Shown here piece after piece: positions 54,569 to 64,000 of a stretch of 64,000 nucleotides of DNA. Position 1 is the first letter of the stretch. Each line of letters begins with the position of its first letter. The DNA lies in assembly GCF_030247195.1 (NCBI RefSeq), contig NC_080671.1, positions 411,256,044-411,320,043 on the forward strand, read 5' to 3'. Source of the DNA: Topomyia yanbarensis (lineage: Eukaryota > Arthropoda > Insecta > Diptera > Culicidae). Position numbers and translations under genes: made by a program. The notes under the pieces are model-generated. The model was not told the DNA's origin. It saw only the letters and a list, made by a program, of their open reading frames with translations, and searched no databases.

Positions 54569-57500
54569 TTTTATGTTTTATGTTTTATGTTTTATGTTTT
54601 ATGTTTTATGTTTTATGTTTTATGTCTTATGTCTTATGTCTTATGTCTTATGTCTTATGTCTTATGTCTTATGTCTTATGTCTTATGTCTTATGTCTTAT
54701 GTCTTATGTCTTATGTCTTATGTCTTATGTCTTATGTCTTATGTCTTATGTCTTATGTCTTATGTCTTATGTCTTATGTCTTATGTCTTATGTCTTATGT
54801 CTTATGTCTTATGTCTTATGTCTTATGTCTTATGTCTTATGTCTTATGTCTTATGTCTTATGTCTTATGTCTTATGTCTTATGTCTTATGTCTTATGTCT
54901 TATGTCTTATGTCTTATGTCTTATGTCTTATGTCTTATGTCTTATGTCTTATGTCTTATGTCTTATGTCTTATGTCTTATGTCTTATGTCTTATGTCTTA
55001 TGTCTTATGTCTTATGTCTTATGTCTTATGTCTTATGTCTTATGTCTTATGTCTTATGTCTTATGTCTTATGTCTTATGTCTTATGTCTTATGTCTTATG
55101 TCTTATGTCTTATGTCTTATGTCTTATGTCTTATGTCTTATGTCTTATGTCTTATGTCTTATGTCTTATGTCTTATGTCTTATGTCTTATGTCTTATGTC
55201 TTATGTCTTATGTCTTATGTCTTATGTCTTATGTCTTATGTCTTATGTCTTATGTCTTATGTCTTATGTCTTATGTCTTATGTCTTATGTCTTATGTCTT
55301 ATGTCTTATGTCTTATGTCTTATGTCTTATGTCTTATGTCTTATGTCTTATGTCTTATGTCTTATGTCTTATGTCTTATGTCTTATGTCTTATGTCTTAT
55401 GTCTTATGTCTTATGTCTTATGTCTTATGTCTTATGTCTTATGTCTTATGTCTTATGTCTTATGTCTTATGTCTTATGTCTTATGTCTTATGTCTTATGT
55501 CTTATGTCTTATGTCTTATGTCTTATGTCTTATGTCTTATGTCTTATGTCTTATGTCTTATGTCTTATGTCTTATGTCTTATGTCTTATGTCTTATGTCT
55601 TATGTCTTATGTCTTATGTCTTATGTCTTATGTCTTATGTCTTATGTCTTATGTCTTATGTCTTATGTTTTATGTTTTATGTTTTATGTTTTATGTTTTA
55701 TGTTTTATGTTTTATGTTTTATGTTTTATGTTTTATGTTTTATGTTTTATGTTTTATGTTTTATGTTTTATGTTTTATGTTTTATGTTTTATGTTTTATG
55801 TTTTATGTTTTATGTTTTATGTTTTATGTTTTATGTTTTATGTTTTATGTTTTATGTTTTATGTTTTATGTTTTATGTTTTATGTTTTATGTTTTATGTT
55901 TTATGTTTTATGTTTTATGTTTTATGTTTTATGTTTTATGTTTTATGTTTTATGTTTTATGTTTTATGTTTTATGTTTTATGTTTTATGTTTTATGTTTT
56001 ATGTTTTATGTTTTATGTTTTATGTTTTATGTTTTATGTTTTATGTTTTATGTTTTATGTTTTATGTTTTATGTTTTATGTTTTATGTTTTATGTTTTAT
56101 GTTTTATGTTTTATGTTTTATGTTTTATGTTTTATGTTTTATGTTTTATGTTTTATGTTTTATGTTTTATGTTTTATGTTTTATGTTTTATGTTTTATGT
56201 TTTATGTTTTATGTTTTATGTTTTATGTTTTATGTTTTATGTTTTATGTTTTATGTTTTATGTTTTATGTTTTATGTTTTATGTTTTATGTTTTATGTTT
56301 TATGTTTTATGTTTTATGTTTTATGTTTTATGTTTTATGTTTTATGTTTTATGTTTTATGTTTTATGTTTTATGTTTTATGTTTTATGTTTTATGTTTTA
56401 TGTTTTATGTTTTATGTTTTATGTTTTATGTTTTATGTTTTATGTTTTATGTTTTATGTTTTATGTTTTATGTTTTATGTTTTATGTTTTATGTTTTATG
56501 TTTTATGTTTTATGTTTTATGTTTTATGTTTTATGTTTTATGTTTTATGTTTTATGTTTTATGTTTTATGTTTTATGTTTTATGTTTTATGTTTTATGTT
56601 TTATGTTTTATGTTTTATGTTTTATGTTTTATGTTTTATGTTTTATGTTTTATGTTTTATGTTTTATGTTTTATGTTTTATGTTTTATGTTTTATGTTTT
56701 ATGTTTTATGTTTTATGTTTTATGTTTTATGTTTTATGTTTTATGTTTTATGTTTTATGTTTTATGTTTTATGTTTTATGTTTTATGTTTTATGTTTTAT
56801 GTTTTATGTTTTATGTTTTATGTTTTATGTTTTATGTTTTATGTTTTATGTTTTATGTTTTATGTTTTATGTTTTATGTTTTATGTTTTATGTTTTATGT
56901 TTTATGTTTTATGTTTTATGTTTTATGTTTTATGTTTTATGTTTTATGTTTTATGTTTTATGTTTTATGTTTTATGTTTTATGTTTTATGTTTTATGTTT
57001 TATGTTTTATGTTTTATGTTTTATGTTTTATGTTTTATGTTTTATGTTTTATGTTTTATGTTTTATGTTTTATGTTTTATGTTTTATGTTTTATGTTTTA
57101 TGTTTTATGTTTTATGTTTTATGTTTTATGTTTTATGTTTTATGTTTTATGTTTTATGTTTTATGTTTTATGTTTTATGTTTTATGTTTTATGTTTTATG
57201 TTTTATGTTTTATGTTTTATGTTTTATGTTTTATGTTTTATGTTTTATGTTTTATGTTTTATGTTTTATGTTTTATGTTTTATGTTTTATGTTTTATGTT
57301 TTATGTTTTATGTTTTATGTTTTATGTTTTATGTTTTATGTTTTATGTTTTATGTTTTATGTTTTATGTTTTATGTTTTATGTTTTATGTTTTATGTTTT
57401 ATGTTTTATGTTTTATGTTTTATGTTTTATGTTTTATGTTTTATGTTTTATGTTTTATGTTTTATGTTTTATGTTTTATGTTTTATGTTTTATGTTTTAT

Positions 57501-60500
57501 GTTTTATGTTTTATGTTTTATGTTTTATGTTTTATGTTTTATGTTTTATGTTTTATGTTTTATGTTTTATGTTTTATGTTTTATGTTTTATGTTTTATGT
57601 TTTATGTTTTATGTTTTATGTTTTATGTTTTATGTTTTATGTTTTATGTTTTATGTTTTATGTTTTATGTTTTATGTTTTATGTTTTATGTTTTATGTTT
57701 TATGTTTTATGTTTTATGTTTTATGTTTTATGTTTTATGTTTTATGTTTTATGTTTTATGTTTTATGTTTTATGTTTTATGTTTTATGTTTTATGTTTTA
57801 TGTTTTATGTTTTATGTTTTATGTTTTATGTTTTATGTTTTATGTTTTATGTTTTATGTTTTATGTTTTATGTTTTATGTTTTATGTTTTATGTTTTATG
57901 TTTTATGTTTTATGTTTTATGTTTTATGTTTTATGTTTTATGTTTTATGTTTTATGTTTTATGTTTTATGTTTTATGTTTTATGTTTTATGTTTTATGTT
58001 TTATGTTTTATGTTTTATGTTTTATGTTTTATGTTTTATGTTTTATGTTTTATGTTTTATGTTTTATGTTTTATGTTTTATGTTTTATGTTTTATGTTTT
58101 ATGTTTTATGTTTTATGTTTTATGTTTTATGTTTTATGTTTTATGTTTTATGTTTTATGTTTTATGTTTTATGTTTTATGTTTTATGTTTTATGTTTTAT
58201 GTTTTATGTTTTATGTTTTATGTTTTATGTTTTATGTTTTATGTTTTATGTTTTATGTTTTATGTTTTATGTTTTATGTTTTATGTTTTATGTTTTATGT
58301 TTTATGTTTTATGTTTTATGTTTTATGTTTTATGTTTTATGTTTTATGTTTTATGTTTTATGTTTTATGTTTTATGTTTTATGTTTTATGTTTTATGTTT
58401 TATGTTTTATGTTTTATGTTTTATGTTTTATGTTTTATGTTTTATGTTTTATGTTTTATGTTTTATGTTTTATGTTTTATGTTTTATGTTTTATGTTTTA
58501 TGTTTTATGTTTTATGTTTTATGTTTTATGTTTTATGTTTTATGTTTTATGTTTTATGTTTTATGTTTTATGTTTTATGTTTTATGTTTTATGTTTTATG
58601 TTTTATGTTTTATGTTTTATGTTTTATGTTTTATGTTTTATGTTTTATGTTTTATGTTTTATGTTTTATGTTTTATGTTTTATGTTTTATGTTTTATGTT
58701 TTATGTTTTATGTTTTATGTTTTATGTTTTATGTTTTATGTTTTATGTTTTATGTTTTATGTTTTATGTTTTATGTTTTATGTTTTATGTTTTATGTTTT
58801 ATGTTTTATGTTTTATGTTTTATGTTTTATGTTTTATGTTTTATGTTTTATGTTTTATGTTTTATGTTTTATGTTTTATGTTTTATGTTTTATGTTTTAT
58901 GTTTTATGTTTTATGTTTTATGTTTTATGTTTTATGTTTTATGTTTTATGTTTTATGTTTTATGTTTTATGTTTTATGTTTTATGTTTTATGTTTTATGT
59001 TTTATGTTTTATGTTTTATGTTTTATGTTTTATGTTTTATGTTTTATGTTTTATGTTTTATGTTTTATGTTTTATGTTTTATGTTTTATGTTTTATGTTT
59101 TATGTTTTATGTTTTATGTTTTATGTTTTATGTTTTATGTTTTATGTTTTATGTTTTATGTTTTATGTTTTATGTTTTATGTTTTATGTTTTATGTTTTA
59201 TGTTTTATGTTTTATGTTTTATGTTTTATGTTTTATGTTTTATGTTTTATGTTTTATGTTTTATGTTTTATGTTTTATGTTTTATGTTTTATGTTTTATG
59301 TTTTATGTTTTATGTTTTATGTTTTATGTTTTATGTTTTATGTTTTATGTTTTATGTTTTATGTTTTATGTTTTATGTTTTATGTTTTATGTTTTATGTT
59401 TTATGTTTTATGTTTTATGTTTTATGTTTTATGTTTTATGTTTTATGTTTTATGTTTTATGTTTTATGTTTTATGTTTTATGTTTTATGTTTTATGTTTT
59501 ATGTTTTATGTTTTATGTTTTATGTTTTATGTTTTATGTTTTATGTTTTATGTTTTATGTTTTATGTTTTATGTTTTATGTTTTATGTTTTATGTTTTAT
59601 GTTTTATGTTTTATGTTTTATGTTTTATGTTTTATGTTTTATGTTTTATGTTTTATGTTTTATGTTTTATGTTTTATGTTTTATGTTTTATGTTTTATGT
59701 TTTATGTTTTATGTTTTATGTTTTATGTTTTATGTTTTATGTTTTATGTTTTATGTTTTATGTTTTATGTTTTATGTTTTATGTTTTATGTTTTATGTTT
59801 TATGTTTTATGTTTTATGTTTTATGTTTTATGTTTTATGTTTTATGTTTTATGTTTTATGTTTTATGTTTTATGTTTTATGTTTTATGTTTTATGTTTTA
59901 TGTTTTATGTTTTATGTTTTATGTTTTATGTTTTATGTTTTATGTTTTATGTTTTATGTTTTATGTTTTATGTTTTATGTTTTATGTTTTATGTTTTATG
60001 TTTTATGTTTTATGTTTTATGTTTTATGTTTTATGTTTTATGTTTTATGTTTTATGTTTTATGTTTTATGTTTTATGTTTTATGTTTTATGTTTTATGTT
60101 TTATGTTTTATGTTTTATGTTTTATGTTTTATGTTTTATGTTTTATGTTTTATGTTTTATGTTTTATGTTTTATGTTTTATGTTTTATGTTTTATGTTTT
60201 ATGTTTTATGTTTTATGTTTTATGTTTTATGTTTTATGTTTTATGTTTTATGTTTTATGTTTTATGTTTTATGTTTTATGTTTTATGTTTTATGTTTTAT
60301 GTTTTATGTTTTATGTTTTATGTTTTATGTTTTATGTTTTATGTTTTATGTTTTATGTTTTATGTTTTATGTTTTATGTTTTATGTTTTATGTTTTATGT
60401 TTTATGTTTTATGTTTTATGTTTTATGTTTTATGTTTTATGTTTTATGTTTTATGTTTTATGTTTTATGTTTTATGTTTTATGTTTTATGTTTTATGTTT

Positions 60501-63500
60501 TATGTTTTATGTTTTATGTTTTATGTTTTATGTTTTATGTTTTATGTTTTATGTTTTATGTTTTATGTTTTATGTTTTATGTTTTATGTTTTATGTTTTA
60601 TGTTTTATGTTTTATGTTTTATGTTTTATGTTTTATGTTTTATGTTTTATGTTTTATGTTTTATGTTTTATGTTTTATGTTTTATGTTTTATGTTTTATG
60701 TTTTATGTTTTATGTTTTATGTTTTATGTTTTATGTTTTATGTTTTATGTTTTATGTTTTATGTTTTATGTTTTATGTTTTATGTTTTATGTTTTATGTT
60801 TTATGTTTTATGTTTTATGTTTTATGTTTTATGTTTTATGTTTTATGTTTTATGTTTTATGTTTTATGTTTTATGTTTTATGTTTTATGTTTTATGTTTT
60901 ATGTTTTATGTTTTATGTTTTATGTTTTATGTTTTATGTTTTATGTTTTATGTTTTATGTTTTATGTTTTATGTTTTATGTTTTATGTTTTATGTTTTAT
61001 GTTTTATGTTTTATGTTTTATGTTTTATGTTTTATGTTTTATGTTTTATGTTTTATGTTTTATGTTTTATGTTTTATGTTTTATGTTTTATGTTTTATGT
61101 TTTATGTTTTATGTTTTATGTTTTATGTTTTATGTTTTATGTTTTATGTTTTATGTTTTATGTTTTATGTTTTATGTTTTATGTTTTATGTTTTATGTTT
61201 TATGTTTTATGTTTTATGTTTTATGTTTTATGTTTTATGTTTTATGTTTTATGTTTTATGTTTTATGTTTTATGTTTTATGTTTTATGTTTTATGTTTTA
61301 TGTTTTATGTTTTATGTTTTATGTTTTATGTTTTATGTTTTATGTTTTATGTTTTATGTTTTATGTTTTATGTTTTATGTTTTATGTTTTATGTTTTATG
61401 TTTTATGTTTTATGTTTTATGTTTTATGTTTTATGTTTTATGTTTTATGTTTTATGTTTTATGTTTTATGTTTTATGTTTTATGTTTTATGTTTTATGTT
61501 TTATGTTTTATGTTTTATGTTTTATGTTTTATGTTTTATGTTTTATGTTTTATGTTTTATGTTTTATGTTTTATGTTTTATGTTTTATGTTTTATGTTTT
61601 ATGTTTTATGTTTTATGTTTTATGTTTTATGTTTTATGTTTTATGTTTTATGTTTTATGTTTTATGTTTTATGTTTTATGTTTTATGTTTTATGTTTTAT
61701 GTTTTATGTTTTATGTTTTATGTTTTATGTTTTATGTTTTATGTTTTATGTTTTATGTTTTATGTTTTATGTTTTATGTTTTATGTTTTATGTTTTATGT
61801 TTTATGTTTTATGTTTTATGTTTTATGTTTTATGTTTTATGTTTTATGTTTTATGTTTTATGTTTTATGTTTTATGTTTTATGTTTTATGTTTTATGTTT
61901 TATGTTTTATGTTTTATGTTTTATGTTTTATGTTTTATGTTTTATGTTTTATGTTTTATGTTTTATGTTTTATGTTTTATGTTTTATGTTTTATGTTTTA
62001 TGTTTTATGTTTTATGTTTTATGTTTTATGTTTTATGTTTTATGTTTTATGTTTTATGTTTTATGTTTTATGTTTTATGTTTTATGTTTTATGTTTTATG
62101 TTTTATGTTTTATGTTTTATGTTTTATGTTTTATGTTTTATGTTTTATGTTTTATGTTTTATGTTTTATGTTTTATGTTTTATGTTTTATGTTTTATGTT
62201 TTATGTTTTATGTTTTATGTTTTATGTTTTATGTTTTATGTTTTATGTTTTATGTTTTATGTTTTATGTTTTATGTTTTATGTTTTATGTTTTATGTTTT
62301 ATGTTTTATGTTTTATGTTTTATGTTTTATGTTTTATGTTTTATGTTTTATGTTTTATGTTTTATGTTTTATGTTTTATGTTTTATGTTTTATGTTTTAT
62401 GTTTTATGTTTTATGTTTTATGTTTTATGTTTTATGTTTTATGTTTTATGTTTTATGTTTTATGTTTTATGTTTTATGTTTTATGTTTTATGTTTTATGT
62501 TTTATGTTTTATGTTTTATGTTTTATGTTTTATGTTTTATGTTTTATGTTTTATGTTTTATGTTTTATGTTTTATGTTTTATGTTTTATGTTTTATGTTT
62601 TATGTTTTATGTTTTATGTTTTATGTTTTATGTTTTATGTTTTATGTTTTATGTTTTATGTTTTATGTTTTATGTTTTATGTTTTATGTTTTATGTTTTA
62701 TGTTTTATGTTTTATGTTTTATGTTTTATGTTTTATGTTTTATGTTTTATGTTTTATGTTTTATGTTTTATGTTTTATGTTTTATGTTTTATGTTTTATG
62801 TTTTATGTTTTATGTTTTATGTTTTATGTTTTATGTTTTATGTTTTATGTTTTATGTTTTATGTTTTATGTTTTATGTTTTATGTTTTATGTTTTATGTT
62901 TTATGTTTTATGTTTTATGTTTTATGTTTTATGTTTTATGTTTTATGTTTTATGTTTTATGTTTTATGTTTTATGTTTTATGTTTTATGTTTTATGTTTT
63001 ATGTTTTATGTTTTATGTTTTATGTTTTATGTTTTATGTTTTATGTTTTATGTTTTATGTTTTATGTTTTATGTTTTATGTTTTATGTTTTATGTTTTAT
63101 GTTTTATGTTTTATGTTTTATGTTTTATGTTTTATGTTTTATGTTTTATGTTTTATGTTTTATGTTTTATGTTTTATGTTTTATGTTTTATGTTTTATGT
63201 TTTATGTTTTATGTTTTATGTTTTATGTTTTATGTTTTATGTTTTATGTTTTATGTTTTATGTTTTATGTTTTATGTTTTATGTTTTATGTTTTATGTTT
63301 TATGTTTTATGTTTTATGTTTTATGTTTTATGTTTTATGTTTTATGTTTTATGTTTTATGTTTTATGTTTTATGTTTTATGTTTTATGTTTTATGTTTTA
63401 TGTTTTATGTTTTATGTTTTATGTTTTATGTTTTATGTTTTATGTTTTATGTTTTATGTTTTATGTTTTATGTTTTATGTTTTATGTTTTATGTTTTATG

Positions 63501-64000
63501 TTTTATGTTTTATGTTTTATGTTTTATGTTTTATGTTTTATGTTTTATGTTTTATGTTTTATGTTTTATGTTTTATGTTTTATGTTTTATGTTTTATGTT
63601 TTATGTTTTATGTTTTATGTTTTATGTTTTATGTTTTATGTTTTATGTTTTATGTTTTATGTTTTATGTTTTATGTTTTATGTTTTATGTTTTATGTTTT
63701 ATGTTTTATGTTTTATGTTTTATGTTTTATGTTTTATGTTTTATGTTTTATGTTTTATGTTTTATGTTTTATGTTTTATGTTTTATGTTTTATGTTTTAT
63801 GTTTTATGTTTTATGTTTTATGTTTTATGTTTTATGTTTTATGTTTTATGTTTTATGTTTTATGTTTTATGTTTTATGTTTTATGTTTTATGTTTTATGT
63901 TTTATGTTTTATGTTTTATGTTTTATGTTTTATGTTTTATGTTTTATGTTTTATGTTTTATGTTTTATGTTTTATGTTTTATGTTTTATGTTTTATGTTT
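54569..64000 (+). repeat. 9.4-kb heptanucleotide satellite, (TTTTATG)n
   Basis: Pure 7-base repeats from 54569 to the window end, continuing beyond it. Blocks: 8 units of TTTTATG (54569-54624), then 149 units of TCTTATG (54625-55667), then about 1190 units of TTTTATG (55668-64000, ending 3 bases into a unit). The phase is kept throughout with no indel or substitution that I can see, apart from the one diagnostic T/C change. No stop codon occurs in any plus-strand frame, which is a property of the repeat and not evidence of a gene. Such purity over 9 kb suggests recent expansion, or homopolymer-like compression or copying by the assembler. Confidence 0.98.
54625..55667 (+). repeat. Block of 149 TCTTATG variant units within the satellite
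   Basis: Every unit in this 1043-base block has C at the second position, and no unit outside it does. The sharp borders on both sides suggest expansion from one mutated unit. Confidence 0.97.

Noticed and set aside
54569..64000. Satellite as a telomere
   Set aside because: The TTTTATG unit lacks the G-rich strand pattern of telomerase-type repeats, and dipterans generally lack TTAGG telomeres; nothing else marks a chromosome end.

Overview
The window looks like intergenic or heterochromatic DNA from a dipteran, most probably a mosquito. That is an inference from the mix of families seen: I-clade and R1-clade non-LTR retrotransposons, a DD37E Tc1/mariner element, a tRNA-derived SINE, and an interspersed repeat that opens with a GCCTTTCTCATA end and carries a TG microsatellite, which I associate with culicid genomes. 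I found no host gene I can name. Nearly everything that can be read is mobile or tandemly repeated DNA, and many elements can be bounded to the base by their target-site duplications (TSDs).

Layout. 1-1814: a hairpin-like element with long inverted arms and a SINE inserted in one arm. 1956-10047: a complete I-clade retrotransposon on the minus strand with a 15-bp TSD, ORF1 (zinc knuckles), ORF2 (endonuclease, reverse transcriptase, RNase H), a TAA-repeat tail and a 97-bp minisatellite in its 3' region. 10063-16100: AT-rich DNA with two MITEs. 16101-26382: a second, decayed I-clade copy, split by a hAT-type MITE (8-bp TSD) and by a 6.6-kb foldback-type element (17146-23759, 9-bp TSD) whose ends are inverted 15-bp minisatellites. 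The foldback element itself holds a second SINE, MITE-like repeats, a cluster of diverged ~300-bp repeats and an 18-bp minisatellite. 26383-27680: a DD37E mariner with one stop codon and one frameshift. 27970-30976: a hAT-like non-autonomous element with another (29337-30528) nested inside it. 33690-36290: R1-clade and other reverse-transcriptase relics. 38.4-48.2 kb: interspersed repeats, an insertion with a 145-bp inverted repeat, and a nest of a MITE, a mariner and a 17-bp minisatellite. 48.2-52.7 kb: probably single-copy DNA with no gene recognised. 54569-64000: 9.4 kb of an essentially perfect 7-bp satellite running off the window.

How the parts relate. The most interesting signal is that both SINE copies end in a ~36-base block that is almost identical to the 3' end of the decayed I-clade copy, and more loosely to the 3' end of the intact one. 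The block can fold into a two-part stem, and the outer stem carries paired changes (AGAGG/CCTCT in the SINEs, AGAAG/CTTCT in the LINE). This points to a SINE that borrows the reverse transcriptase of an I-clade LINE. The insertion order can also be read directly: LINE, then foldback element, then SINE and other repeats.
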